Source: Anabaena sphaerica FACHB-251
Lineage (GTDB): Bacteria > Cyanobacteriota > Cyanobacteriia > Cyanobacteriales > Nostocaceae
Assembly: GCF_014696825.1 (NCBI RefSeq)
Contig: NZ_JACJQU010000004.1
Location: forward strand, 62,001-126,000
DNA length: 64,000 bases
Direction: 5' to 3'
The position numbers and the translations under genes were made by a program. Below the pieces are notes generated by a model. That model saw nothing but the letters and a program-made list of their open reading frames with translations, did not search any database and was not told the origin of the DNA. How positions within the stretch are numbered: the first letter of the stretch is position 1; each line of letters opens with the position of its first letter. Shown here piece after piece: positions 53,539 to 63,228 of this stretch.

Positions 53539-54528
53539 ATGTATCAGTTTTTATTGTTGCTTGCTTTAACTCTTGGTGGTGGTACTGCTGTACTGAAATC
53601 AATAAGAGTGATTAATCAGGGTGATGAAGCTTTGGTAGAAAGTTTAGGTAGTTATAAGAAGAAACTTGGCCCAGGCTTGAATATGATTAATCCTTTTTTC
53701 GATAACATTGTTTACAAACAAACTATCAGAGAAAAGGTTTTAGATATTCCTCCACAGCAATGTATTACTCGTGACAATGTTTCTATCACTGTTGATGCGG
53801 TCGTGTATTGGCGGATAGTTGATTTGGAGAAGGCTTACTATAAGGTAGAAAATCTCCAATCGGCAATGGTCAACTTGGTTTTAACGCAAATTCGCTCAGA
53901 AATGGGACAATTGGAGTTAGATCAAACTTTTACCGCCCGCACCCAAATTAATGAAATTCTCTTACAAGAATTAGATATTTCTACTGACCCTTGGGGTGTT
54001 AAAGTTACACGAGTCGAATTGAGAGATATTATCCCCTCTAAGGCAGTGCAAGAATCTATGGAATTGCAAATGTCGGCGGAGAGGCGAAAACGGGCATCAA
54101 TTCTCACATCTGAGGGGGATAGAGAATCTGCGGTTAATAGTGCTAGAGGTAAGGCTGATGCTCAACTTTTGGATGCAGAAGCTCGACAAAAATCCGTGAT
54201 TTTACAGGCAGAGGCGGAACAAAAGGCGATTATTTTGAGAGCGCAAGCGGAAAGACAACAACAAGTTTTGAAGGCACAGGCGATCGCTGAATCAGCTGAA
54301 ATTCTGGCTCAAAAAATGAAAGCTAACCCGGAAGCGCAGAAAGCGGTGGAAGTGCTATTGGCTTTGGGTTATTTAGATATGGGTTCAATAATTGGTAAAA
54401 GCGATAGTAGCAAGGTGATGTTTATGGACCCCCGCACTATCCCCGCTACTTTAGAGGGTATACGTTCTATTGTCTCTGATGTACCAACAAATTCCAATCC
54501 CATATTTGATCAAGGTGGCAGGGTGTAG
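53539..54528 (+). CDS. SPFH/Band 7 protein (stomatin/QmcA type)
   Basis: A 329-residue membrane-anchored SPFH protein: an N-terminal segment ([18 protein letters not shown]), the Band 7 domain with [58 protein letters not shown] and [20 protein letters not shown], then a coiled coil ([31 protein letters not shown]...) and a short C-terminal tail. It oligomerizes at membranes and, with NfeD, is thought to organize protein quality control. An AGGAG ribosome site is seen before the ATG. Confidence 0.94.
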   Translation: MYQFLLLLALTLGGGTAVLKSIRVINQGDEALVESLGSYKKKLGPGLNMINPFFDNIVYKQTIREKVLDIPPQQCITRDNVSITVDAVVYWRIVDLEKAYYKVENLQSAMVNLVLTQIRSEMGQLELDQTFTARTQINEILLQELDISTDPWGVKVTRVELRDIIPSKAVQESMELQMSAERRKRASILTSEGDRESAVNSARGKADAQLLDAEARQKSVILQAEAEQKAIILRAQAERQQQVLKAQAIAESAEILAQKMKANPEAQKAVEVLLALGYLDMGSIIGKSDSSKVMFMDPRTIPATLEGIRSIVSDVPTNSNPIFDQGGRV

Positions 54529-54543
54529 GGTATAGCGAAAGAA

Positions 54544-54957
54544 TTACCTGTTCCCTGTTCCCTGTTCCCTGTTCCCTGTTTCCTGACAGTTGTTACACAG
54601 TCCAAAAAATTCTAGGGTGTGGTAAAAGACTTTAAACTTATGGCTGGCTTTTAACTCGTTTTCTAGTTCATGGACTGGACATTGATGGATGGGGATGGAA
54701 AGACCGCATTGTAAACAGGTGAGGTGGTGTTTATCTTGTTGGGTTAAACTATAGAGGGCTTCACCGTTAGCCAGAGTTCTTACCTGTACTTTCCCTTCGA
54801 GTTTGAGGGCTTCTAGTGAACGGTAAACTGTGGCTAAACCCATGCTTTGACTACAGTTACGTAGTTCTATGTATATATCTTGTGCAGAAATTCCTTGTTT
54901 AATGTTTTTTAACAGGTTCAAAATCCGGTCTTGACTGCGGGTACGTATAGCTCTCAT
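54544..54957 (-). CDS. zur: Fur family regulator, Zur-like
   Basis: A 137-residue Fur-family protein: winged helix with GISAQDIYIELRNCSQSMGLATVYRSLEALKLEGKVQVR, metal site HHLTCLQCG and the structural zinc pair CNNC near the C-terminus. The sequence reads closest to the cyanobacterial FurB/Zur group, which controls zinc uptake. The last 12 residues (ETGNREQGTGNR) are the translation of an STRR tract running from 54545 to about 54590, so the normal C-terminus has been altered or extended by repeat DNA. The gene is convergent with the SPFH gene. Confidence 0.82.
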   Translation of the reverse strand: MRAIRTRSQDRILNLLKNIKQGISAQDIYIELRNCSQSMGLATVYRSLEALKLEGKVQVRTLANGEALYSLTQQDKHHLTCLQCGLSIPIHQCPVHELENELKASHKFKVFYHTLEFFGLCNNCQETGNREQGTGNR

Positions 54958-55156
54958 AACAATTTTGGATTTTAGATTTGGATCTGAGAATAATAAAAAT
55001 TTTGTATCATATAAGACTATATTAAATTAGCATATGTGATGACAGCTTTTTGATTGGCTAACTGATAGATTAACTCTAACGACTGTGTGATCTTATTTTC
55101 ACTCAGTTGGAACAGAAAGTTATAGTATAGCGATCGCAGCTTTCAGCAAAAGCCTA

Positions 55157-55435
55157 ATGCAAAGGAAGTATCTAGCTAAAATTTTCGTTACTCTTCGTCC
55201 TTCAGTCTTAGACCCCGCTGGTGTGGCTGTACAATCTAGCCTTAAGCAACTCGGATACGATAACGTTGAACAGGTGCGTATTGGCAAGTACATGGAAGTC
55301 ACGATCATCTCACCAGATGAGCCAAAAGCACGTAAAGACTTGAATGAAATGTGTGAACAAATGTTAGCAAATCCGGTGATAGAAAACTATCGCTTTGATT
55401 TGATTGAGGTGGAATCTCAAACGGGAGTGTTCTAG
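55157..55435 (+). CDS. purS: Phosphoribosylformylglycinamidine synthase subunit PurS
   Basis: A 92-residue PurS: RKYLAKIFVTLRPSVLDPAGVAVQSSLKQLGYDNVEQVRIGKYMEV and the C-terminal MLANPVIENYRFDLIEVE. PurS bridges PurQ and PurL in the FGAM synthase complex of purine synthesis. The purQ gene follows, separated by STRR tracts. Length matches. Confidence 0.95.
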   Translation: MQRKYLAKIFVTLRPSVLDPAGVAVQSSLKQLGYDNVEQVRIGKYMEVTIISPDEPKARKDLNEMCEQMLANPVIENYRFDLIEVESQTGVF

Positions 55436-55440
55436 GTAAT

Positions 55441-55579
55441 GGGGACTGGGGACTGGGGACTGGGGACTGGGGACTGGGGACTGGGGACTGGTAATATTTG
55501 ATTATTCCCTATTCCCTGTTACCTGTTCCCTATTCCCTGACTAATGACTAATGACTAATGACTAATGACTAATGACTAA
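55441..55579. repeat. STRR tracts between purS and purQ
   Basis: GGGGACT repeats about seven times (55441-55491) and GACTAAT repeats about five times (55538-55579), separated by CCCTATTCCCTGTT-type units. They fill the whole purS-purQ gap. Confidence 0.88.
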
Positions 55580-55582
55580 ATT

Positions 55583-56257
55583 ATGAAATTCGGTGTTTTA
55601 GTTTTTCCAGGGTCTAATTGCGATCGCGATGCTGCTTATGTTACTAGAGACTTGCTAGGACAACCAACGCGCATGGTTTGGCATCAAGATACTGATATTA
55701 GTGATATAGATGTAATTATTGTCCCTGGTGGCTTTAGTTACGGAGATTATTTGCGTTGTGGGGCGATCGCTCGTTTCTCTCCTGTGATGCAGCAAGTAAT
55801 TGATCATGCAAATAAAGGCAAGTTTGTCATCGGTATTTGCAACGGGTTTCAGGTATTAACTGAAGCTGGTTTGCTACCGGGGGTATTAACGAGAAATCGA
55901 GATTTGCATTTTATTTGCGATCGCTCTCCTTTGAAAGTTGAGCGGAATAATTTACCTTGGACTCAAGGTTATACTGAGGGTGAAGTTATCACTTTACCGA
56001 TTGCTCACGGAGAAGGGCGATTTTACGCTGATAAAGAGACTTTAGCAAAAATTGAAGATAACGGGCAAGTTCTATTTCGTTATCACGGGGAAAACCCCAA
56101 TGGTTCATTAAACAATATTGCGGGGATTTGCAATCTTCAAGGTAATGTTTTAGGAATGATGCCACATCCAGAACGAGCAGCAGATAAAGCGTTAGGTAAT
56201 AGCGATGGTTTGCGCTTGTTTCAGGGTTTGTTGGGGAAGTTTGCAGCTTTAGTGTAA
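55583..56257 (+). CDS. purQ: Phosphoribosylformylglycinamidine synthase subunit PurQ
   Basis: A 224-residue glutaminase subunit: KFGVLVFPGSNCDRDAAYV, VIIVPGGFSYGDYLRCGAIAR, FVIGICNGFQVLTEAGLLPG (nucleophile Cys) and LGMMPHPERAAD (catalytic His and Glu). It supplies ammonia to PurL. Its ATG follows directly on the STRR tract; no strong ribosome site is seen. An intrinsic terminator follows. Confidence 0.96.
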   Translation: MKFGVLVFPGSNCDRDAAYVTRDLLGQPTRMVWHQDTDISDIDVIIVPGGFSYGDYLRCGAIARFSPVMQQVIDHANKGKFVIGICNGFQVLTEAGLLPGVLTRNRDLHFICDRSPLKVERNNLPWTQGYTEGEVITLPIAHGEGRFYADKETLAKIEDNGQVLFRYHGENPNGSLNNIAGICNLQGNVLGMMPHPERAADKALGNSDGLRLFQGLLGKFAALV

Positions 56258-56260
56258 TAG

Positions 56261-56293
56261 ATACCCGGCTTCTGAACGGAGTCGGGTATTTTT
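56261..56293 (+). terminator. Intrinsic terminator after purQ
   Basis: A perfect 7-base stem ATACCCG/CGGGTAT around GCTTCTGAACGGAGT and followed by TTTTT, directly after the purQ stop. Confidence 0.82.
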
Positions 56294-56377
56294 ATCCTGA
56301 TTAAGTCTTGACTTGTCAAATCGCAAAAGTTTATTATTTAACGATTGTGATTTTCAAGACAACAGTAAGGGGTGCAA

Positions 56378-59377
56378 ATGAATAAAATAGCAATAAATCC
56401 AGACTTAGCCAATGTAGATTATACTGATTTATTAGCGAAAATCTTATTGGTATTACAGAAACCAAATCAGCAAATATTTAAACTTTCTGATGATAATAAA
56501 CGTTTGCGAATCAATATTGATCAGGTAGCTACTGAAGTCGCTAATTTGCAGGTAGAAAATCCCCTGGGAGCATCTGCAAACAGCGTCCGTTCTGCTACCG
56601 TAAATATTAGTCCAGGTTCTGAAGAAAAGTTTCGGAATCAAATTCATGCAATTAAAGATTGTGTTGAGAAATTGTTAGAATCATCACTAGGAAATAGCAA
56701 ATCAATAGAGGAATTTGTTAGTAAATTAATTACAGATCTACAGACATTTCAAGGGAAAACAGCTAAATTAGACTTTACCTATCCTTTTCTTCCTTATGAC
56801 AATTTGCAAAAACAACGGTTAACTTTTAAGAAAAATAATCCTGAAAATAGAGAATTGCTAAAAGTTCATAAGCTAACTATTTCTGTACAGAAAACCCGTG
56901 ATTTTGATACAGAATTGCGAAAAGGTTTAGAAAATTATATTCGGGTTAAATTTGCGAGTGCAAATCCTGAAGAAAAACAAGACTTAGAATACATTCTTGA
57001 AGATTTAGAAAAAGATAAAAATTCTGACCTTTTCCGGTTGCGGGATGTTGTCAATAAAGAAACATTAGGGAAACTCAAAAAACAAGCACAAATAAATTAT
57101 TTAGAGTTTCTGCTAGAAAATATTAACACTAAAACTAGCAATTTAAATGCCGCTGGTGCTATCTATTTAGAAGATTTGATTAGAAGACTCAGACTTATAG
57201 AAACATACATTAACGATAGTAACAAAGCTGATGGTGATTACCTCGTTAACTATGCAGGTGCAGAAATTAATTACAAAGATGCTTTTTCTCGTGGTGAAGC
57301 ATTTGATAAGCTGCCAATTATTCCCATAGTAGAAGGTTTTTTGGGAGAAACAAAAGATGAAAATCGGGGAGAAATTCAATTTGTATTTGGACTCAAATTG
57401 AAGTTTGATGGTAAAGTTCATACTGACGGTGGTAAAAGCGTTTTTGATTATCGTCTCAATATCCTAAATCCAGATAGTCAAGAACATAAAGATGCACTTG
57501 CAGATCCTTTACAACGAGAATCATTTCCCAAAAAAGTCTTACAAATAGCGTTTTTGTACTATTTCTTATTTGCGTCTCCTCATAATCCCAAAAGTAATAA
57601 TTATGTTCTCAAGGATGAATTAAAATATGATCCTTTAGAAGCTTTTGAGAAAAAGGTAATTCATAAATTACAGGGTTCTGACGAAACAGCAAAAGAACAA
57701 CTGCTTCGGAATATTTATAAATACTTACAAGAATTTAATATTCAATTTAAAATCAATCGTCTTAAAGGTGTATTGCAAAATCTCCTCAAGCACAAAACTT
57801 CTTTCCCCACAAGAGATTATCCTGTACACATTTCCGTAAAAAACGGTCTTCTTGAAGAAGATACCCAGAATATTTTTAATAACAATACATTTTTTAAACC
57901 TGTTGTGAGAGGAAATCCTAAAGAAGTTCTAAAATACATATCTTTAGGAAAACCGAATACAGAAACAAATTCTCTTTGTACCCTACCAGCTAAAGTTACT
58001 ATCAAAGACATTCACTTTTTTGCTACAGATGATCAAGAAACCTTTAGCATGGAATATGATTTAACTGGTATTCGTGCATTACCAGTAGTTTTTGCACCTT
58101 TAGATGATCCGAGATGTTTAAAAAGTTGCAGTCAACATTTCAAAAATCGTCAACTTTTACTATTTCCCTATAGTTTAGAAGATAAAAAACTAGAACCTCA
58201 TCAAGCTTTTATTTATAAATTTACTTACGGGTTGCTTGCTTATATATGTCTTAAAATTTTATTAGATAAGCAAACAAGATTATTTATCCCCATTCTCAGA
58301 TTACATCTGCACGGTAAAGATGATGATGCACCGATAGAAAAATTTATAGTTTCTTTATCTGGTGTTTTATCTCATTTATTCAATGAAACACATCGTGCTA
58401 ATAAGAAAGGATTTGACATTAGAGAGTTGGGATTTAAAATTCCTAATACCATGAGTTCTTTGTACTCTGTTTTACCCAAAAAATTTAGTTTCCATAGTTC
58501 TTCAAAATCTCCCCAACTAGACAAATTAGCCATTATTATTGTCTCCAGTCGTGAAAGTGATCGAGGTTGGAGTGGTTCTGCGAAAATCTCCAACTTAATG
58601 GGGGAAATTATCGGTGTAAACATGAAAAATGGGGTAGTTAAATTTCAGTTACCTACAACTTTTTCTGATAACTATAACCAGCAAGAAATGTATACAAATC
58701 CCAGCGTAATTATTGATAAAGTGACTGAACTTTACAAATTGGGATACAAGCATATTGTCTATATTGCTAAAGCACCTTACACCAGCACATTACACATGAC
58801 ACAAGCAGAAGATGATGATGGACTTTTCTTTATGTCCAGAGATGTAATTAGAGGTTTAAAATCTGAATATCATGATATTAAAATCTATCCCATGTTTTTT
58901 GATAAATACTATGCAGTTAGATTAGAAAATATCGCAGCAGGTTCTTTATATATTCAAGATACAGTAGAACTGACAAATTTAGTCGAAGATCCTAGCAAAA
59001 AATCGGTTGTGTTTTTCAACTTATTTAATGGAATGAAAGTAGGTAAAGAGGAAGAAAGATATTATAGAGGTGTAATTTCTTATGCGACGCTGTTAAATAT
59101 TTATCAAGGAATACTTGATGATGAAGATATCCATAAAGGACTTATTTTTGATGGTTCATTAAAAGATGATATCTTGCAGTATTTGACTTTATTTCACTTC
59201 TCCCGCTACCAAAAAGCCGACAAACAAATTCACATTAAACTAGATCCTTATGACAAGTTGATTGGAGATAAATCCGTTGGTAAACTTTCCTTGTTTAATC
59301 ATTTTCGAGGAAAAGGTGAATTTAACTCTTTAGCATTTTTAACTCTTGTAAGAACAGTATTAAATGCAAAGCAGTAG
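56378..59377 (+). CDS. Large protein with a PIWI-like C-terminal domain (candidate prokaryotic Argonaute/PIWI relative)
   Basis: A 999-residue protein starting at ATG 56378 with an AAGGGG ribosome site; a GTG two codons earlier is in frame. No known domain is obvious in the first ~700 residues, which are mixed alpha/beta and rich in Lys. The last ~280 residues follow the order of PIWI segments: a first strand KLAIIIVSSRES, a helix and strand ELYKLGYKHIVYIAKAP (where PIWI has P-x-IxxYRDG), IKIYPMFFDKYYAVRL, AAGSLYIQDTVEL (GTVVD-like), VVFFNLFNGMKVGKEEERYYRGVI (ydFyL-sh-giqGT-rPthY-like) and ILQYLTLFHFSRYQKADKQIHIKLDPYDKLI (LTyxLCxxYxR...P-YA-like). The first two catalytic acids look absent. 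It is followed by a helicase gene. PIWI fold is my inference. Confidence 0.5.
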   Translation: MNKIAINPDLANVDYTDLLAKILLVLQKPNQQIFKLSDDNKRLRINIDQVATEVANLQVENPLGASANSVRSATVNISPGSEEKFRNQIHAIKDCVEKLLESSLGNSKSIEEFVSKLITDLQTFQGKTAKLDFTYPFLPYDNLQKQRLTFKKNNPENRELLKVHKLTISVQKTRDFDTELRKGLENYIRVKFASANPEEKQDLEYILEDLEKDKNSDLFRLRDVVNKETLGKLKKQAQINYLEFLLENINTKTSNLNAAGAIYLEDLIRRLRLIETYINDSNKADGDYLVNYAGAEINYKDAFSRGEAFDKLPIIPIVEGFLGETKDENRGEIQFVFGLKLKFDGKVHTDGGKSVFDYRLNILNPDSQEHKDALADPLQRESFPKKVLQIAFLYYFLFASPHNPKSNNYVLKDELKYDPLEAFEKKVIHKLQGSDETAKEQLLRNIYKYLQEFNIQFKINRLKGVLQNLLKHKTSFPTRDYPVHISVKNGLLEEDTQNIFNNNTFFKPVVRGNPKEVLKYISLGKPNTETNSLCTLPAKVTIKDIHFFATDDQETFSMEYDLTGIRALPVVFAPLDDPRCLKSCSQHFKNRQLLLFPYSLEDKKLEPHQAFIYKFTYGLLAYICLKILLDKQTRLFIPILRLHLHGKDDDAPIEKFIVSLSGVLSHLFNETHRANKKGFDIRELGFKIPNTMSSLYSVLPKKFSFHSSSKSPQLDKLAIIIVSSRESDRGWSGSAKISNLMGEIIGVNMKNGVVKFQLPTTFSDNYNQQEMYTNPSVIIDKVTELYKLGYKHIVYIAKAPYTSTLHMTQAEDDDGLFFMSRDVIRGLKSEYHDIKIYPMFFDKYYAVRLENIAAGSLYIQDTVELTNLVEDPSKKSVVFFNLFNGMKVGKEEERYYRGVISYATLLNIYQGILDDEDIHKGLIFDGSLKDDILQYLTLFHFSRYQKADKQIHIKLDPYDKLIGDKSVGKLSLFNHFRGKGEFNSLAFLTLVRTVLNAKQ

Positions 59378-59466
59378 GGGTAATTCATGTAGCTTGCTTC
59401 CCGTAGCTTGCGTGGCGAAGCCATAGGGTATTACCCATACGACTGTAAAATTATATAGAGATTAAC
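59378..59466. repeat. Spacer with a partial family-B-related repeat
   Basis: The bases GTAGGGGTAATTCATGTAGC to GTATTACCCATACG match the inner part of the family B element at 28972, with an extended GTAGCTTGC/GCGAAGCC block, but the outer ends AGGACTTACGCA are missing. It is a remnant in the 89-base gap between the two large genes, downstream of the first stop. Confidence 0.65.
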
Positions 59467-62400
59467 ATGAAATCTAAAATAGCCGAAGATTTAGGACGTT
59501 TGTTTGAAGTAGGTTTTAATGTTGGGGTTCTTGCTTACATTGAAGAAAATAAAATCAAGCATAAATTTGGTGATTTATATCGTCAGGAATTACAGCAGCT
59601 AAAGTTACCCAAAATGCAACAGCGAGTTGTTGATAAAGTTATTAGCACTGTAGAAAGAGATATGGCTAAAAATTGGAGTATATTTTTTATTCAAAAGGGT
59701 TTTTTAAGTGGTTTTAATTTCTTTCGAGAATACATTAAATCTACAGGTTGGGATAAACCGCACAAGTTACCAAATGTGGAAATATTATATTATCAATGTC
59801 GGTTTAATGGTGATAACAGTATTGGTACTTATGACACCAAAGATGATTTTCAGTGGTTTAGTGAAGCATTATCTCAATTTGATAATTTAGATCACATCTC
59901 TCAATATATTACAGCTTATAAAAAGAAAGGTGAATTTCTCAATGCAGATACTTTAATTCTATTACGTCATAGGAAAGAGTATCGAGTTATTTGTGTTGAT
60001 TTATCGGTGTTTTCTATCAATACTAATGAAGATGTTGAAAATATTGATTATATAGAAATTATCCGTCGGTTATTAATGCGGGATATTAGCTATTTACGGT
60101 CAAAAAGCGTCTTTTCTAATCTTCGTATTGATACTGAATCTTTAGGTTTAGAATTCTCGGAAGGCTTAAAAACATATTTTACTGCTTTTAAATATAGAGA
60201 TAAAGAAAGTACCAAGTCAATTCAAGCTGCTTGCTATCTCCATAGCTTCTATGAATTTCTGCAAAAAACCACTATTCTCCCAGATACAGCAAGTGTAGTT
60301 TTCAATTCTATAGGATATAGCGATCGCGGCATTAGTACAATATCCATTCAACGCAAAAATGTAGATATCTTAAAAACTTGTTATCAGATTTACAAACATG
60401 ACTCCAGTCCTCAAGAAATTCCCCAAGCACGCAAGGAGGTTTTAAAGAAAATTAAAAGCAGTGCTTACCGAAGTTTTGAGCGCGGTAAAGAGTTTGTTGA
60501 TTCTCTTTTAGAAATTCCTGCTGATAGGATTACTATTTTACCTCGTCACACAGAGAAAATTACTGGATTTATCAACTCTGTGGGACAAGTTTCTTCAGAA
60601 TTGATGAATGAGTTAGGGTTAACTGGAACCATGAAACTAAGAGATACTCATGCTGAATTAATTAAAAAATCTCTAGTTTCTCAATCAACTTATATATTTT
60701 TAACAGGAAATCCTGGAATTGGTAAAACTACCGCAATTGTTGATTTCTTGAAAACACATATAGATGAAGGTTTTCTCTTCTTTTACGTCAGTCCTCGCAA
60801 ACAAGTAAATCTGGATATCATCGAAAAATTTAAAGATAAAAATACCGGAAAATTATGTCATGATAAGTTATTAGCTATAAACACCAACAGCAACATACTT
60901 ACAGATAACCCTGGACGTTACACTGTTCAATACACCTCTAACCAACGTCAGGGTAAATTTATTGAAAAGTCTGTTCACTTTCTGGATAATAGAGATGTTG
61001 AACAAAAAACCCGACGTTCGGACAGACTCAAGCGAACCAAGGAAGATGTAATTCAAGATATTGGACAAAAGAAGCTGGGTGTTCTCAATAGTGTTTGTGA
61101 AGCTATATCCACAATCATAGAACAAAAAACATCGAATAATATTATCGCAACGGCTTCTATTCAAGCCTTGAAAATGACTGATGCTGGTAACACTTTAAAG
61201 CATTTTGATAAAATTTTTAGAAATGCTTACAATACCTCAGATGGTAAAGTTTTAACTCAAAAAATGCAAGAAATATCTGGGAGAATTAAGCACATATTTA
61301 TCATGATAGATGAAATTACAGGAGATGATGGAGGTGTGGAGTTCTTAAATGGAATCCATCAGATAATCGAGAAGTATCAATTAATGGATTCTCAGCATGG
61401 TTTTAATACCAAAGTAATTGTCGCTGATGCTTCTATTGTTGATAAAAATGTGATTATTCAACACCTGTCTGATACCTCTCCAGAACCAGATAAAATATAT
61501 TTCCGTCGTGCTGTAGATATTGCTCAACCTCTTTCGGTTCAACCATTAATATTTAAAGGTTTAGACTCAACTGTTATTAACACTAACTCTTACCCAGCGA
61601 GTAGTTTATCTATAAGTTATCAAGTATTAGTTGAATCTTGTAAATTTAGTGAAGAAGTCAGACTAAAGCAACAATATAATTTAGAATCTGGATTAAAAAA
61701 TGAAATTTTAAAAGATATTGAATGTCTCCTCCAACGGTCAGATGTTGAACAGGTGATAGTTTATATTCAAAACAAGCGTAAATTAGCAGAACTGATTGAT
61801 AACATTAAGCGAAACTGGGGAAAGTTTGAAAAGTGTACAGATTACTTAGAAATACACGCAAATATTTCTGAGGAAGAAAAGAAAGAAATTCAAAAATTTC
61901 AAGAAAATGTCAAAGTCATTTTTATGACTGCTTCCGGTAGTCGGGGTTTATCCTTTCCTAAAGCTAAACATATTTTGGTGGAAATTCCCAAATTTGAGAT
62001 TGAAAAAAATCTGATGGAAGTAATTCAGGTTATTTACAGAGGTCGAGGAAATGAAAATATAGATAATCAGGATAAAGAACTAATTTTTTACTTAGCAGAA
62101 CGAGCAGTTTATTATCAAGATGACCCAGAAATTTCTTTACAAGAAAGTGTGCTGAGTCTGTTAAATATCTTATTGATTTTAAAGGCTTCTATCATGACCA
62201 GAATTTTTGGTTATGGTCGGATAGGTCGGGATAATTTTATTCTTATTCCTATAGGTGGAAAATCTGTTTTTGCTGCTGGAGAGACATTTTCTGCTCAAAT
62301 GGTCAACCTTATCCGTCAATTAAAAACAGAATACCAACGCACTAAAAGTGATGTGTTGCTGAAACAAGTTTTTACAAACTTAGAAAACCTACTAGGACGA

Positions 62401-63078
62401 GCAGATTTTGTGATTCAAAATGCAACTGAGTCTAATTATTTAGCAATGCGGGAATCTTTTAACAGCAAGTTTTCAGAAATTTCTCATACTCTAGATAAGT
62501 TACTAGATTTTGGTAAAATTGAACCTGGTTACATCAGTGGAGGTTTATTAATAGTTCCTATTGCTAATAATAAGTTAGAAGAAACTTATCAAATGCGACT
62601 AGCTGATATAACAACCTACGCTAATGAAGAACTATGGAAAAATATGCACGAAATTACCCGTCGGAAATCTTCTTATCCAGAAAATTTACGATTTGCTATT
62701 AAAGATGCTATAGAATTGGTCAATAAGTTAAGAAATGGAGTAGAAAAAACACAAAAACTCGAACAGAAAAGTCAACACACAGATCAATATTATGCTTTAC
62801 CATTATTTGCATTTATTAGCGGTGAAGTCATGAAAGAATATTTTGAAAGTAAAGCAGAAGAACCAGAAGATCAACGTTTTCGGGATATTTTATCTACCTA
62901 CATTCGTGGATTATATCCTGTCGGTAACGTTTTACCAATAGGTCATAATTATCAAGAATTTCCCTTTGTAGTGTTTAGGAGTTACAGCTTAGAAGAAATT
63001 AGAAACAAAATCTTGACAGAGAAATATCTGTTAAATTCTCAGGAATTAAACGTACTCAATTTAATTCTCTCTTGTTAA
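59467..63078 (+). CDS. Divergent SF2-type helicase, partner of the PIWI-like protein
   Basis: A 1203-residue protein. The helicase core has Walker A FLTGNPGIGKTTAIVDF (near residue 415), motif Ia FFYVSPRKQVNLDI, Walker B with DEIT in FIMIDEITGDDGG (near 615), motif III-like KVIVADASIV, motif IV VIVYIQNKRKLAELI, motif V VIFMTASGSRGLSF, and motif VI QVIYRGRG (near 852). The first ~400 residues are unassigned; NADTLILLRHRKEYRVICVDLS (near 160) has the shape of a PD-(D/E)XK core with the final Lys missing. The last 350 residues are helical. It starts 89 bases after the PIWI-like gene and is very likely in the same transcription unit. Related helicases occur in defence islands. Confidence 0.75.
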   Translation: MKSKIAEDLGRLFEVGFNVGVLAYIEENKIKHKFGDLYRQELQQLKLPKMQQRVVDKVISTVERDMAKNWSIFFIQKGFLSGFNFFREYIKSTGWDKPHKLPNVEILYYQCRFNGDNSIGTYDTKDDFQWFSEALSQFDNLDHISQYITAYKKKGEFLNADTLILLRHRKEYRVICVDLSVFSINTNEDVENIDYIEIIRRLLMRDISYLRSKSVFSNLRIDTESLGLEFSEGLKTYFTAFKYRDKESTKSIQAACYLHSFYEFLQKTTILPDTASVVFNSIGYSDRGISTISIQRKNVDILKTCYQIYKHDSSPQEIPQARKEVLKKIKSSAYRSFERGKEFVDSLLEIPADRITILPRHTEKITGFINSVGQVSSELMNELGLTGTMKLRDTHAELIKKSLVSQSTYIFLTGNPGIGKTTAIVDFLKTHIDEGFLFFYVSPRKQVNLDIIEKFKDKNTGKLCHDKLLAINTNSNILTDNPGRYTVQYTSNQRQGKFIEKSVHFLDNRDVEQKTRRSDRLKRTKEDVIQDIGQKKLGVLNSVCEAISTIIEQKTSNNIIATASIQALKMTDAGNTLKHFDKIFRNAYNTSDGKVLTQKMQEISGRIKHIFIMIDEITGDDGGVEFLNGIHQIIEKYQLMDSQHGFNTKVIVADASIVDKNVIIQHLSDTSPEPDKIYFRRAVDIAQPLSVQPLIFKGLDSTVINTNSYPASSLSISYQVLVESCKFSEEVRLKQQYNLESGLKNEILKDIECLLQRSDVEQVIVYIQNKRKLAELIDNIKRNWGKFEKCTDYLEIHANISEEEKKEIQKFQENVKVIFMTASGSRGLSFPKAKHILVEIPKFEIEKNLMEVIQVIYRGRGNENIDNQDKELIFYLAERAVYYQDDPEISLQESVLSLLNILLILKASIMTRIFGYGRIGRDNFILIPIGGKSVFAAGETFSAQMVNLIRQLKTEYQRTKSDVLLKQVFTNLENLLGRADFVIQNATESNYLAMRESFNSKFSEISHTLDKLLDFGKIEPGYISGGLLIVPIANNKLEETYQMRLADITTYANEELWKNMHEITRRKSSYPENLRFAIKDAIELVNKLRNGVEKTQKLEQKSQHTDQYYALPLFAFISGEVMKEYFESKAEEPEDQRFRDILSTYIRGLYPVGNVLPIGHNYQEFPFVVFRSYSLEEIRNKILTEKYLLNSQELNVLNLILSC

Positions 63079-63228
63079 AAATTCTCTTAAATTGTTCGCA
63101 TTTTTTAAGCTAACCCTATTGACACCGACCGGAAAACTTGTTACACTTATCTTGACGAGGAAGAACTATCTCGGCTGCATTAGCCGCAAATTCTTAACTC
63201 CTCTCTGCGACTCTGCTAGAGAAAAATT

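Noticed and set aside
59708-59890. Small frame inside the helicase gene
   Set aside because: It lies within a long, well-supported coding frame in another phase and has no independent evidence.
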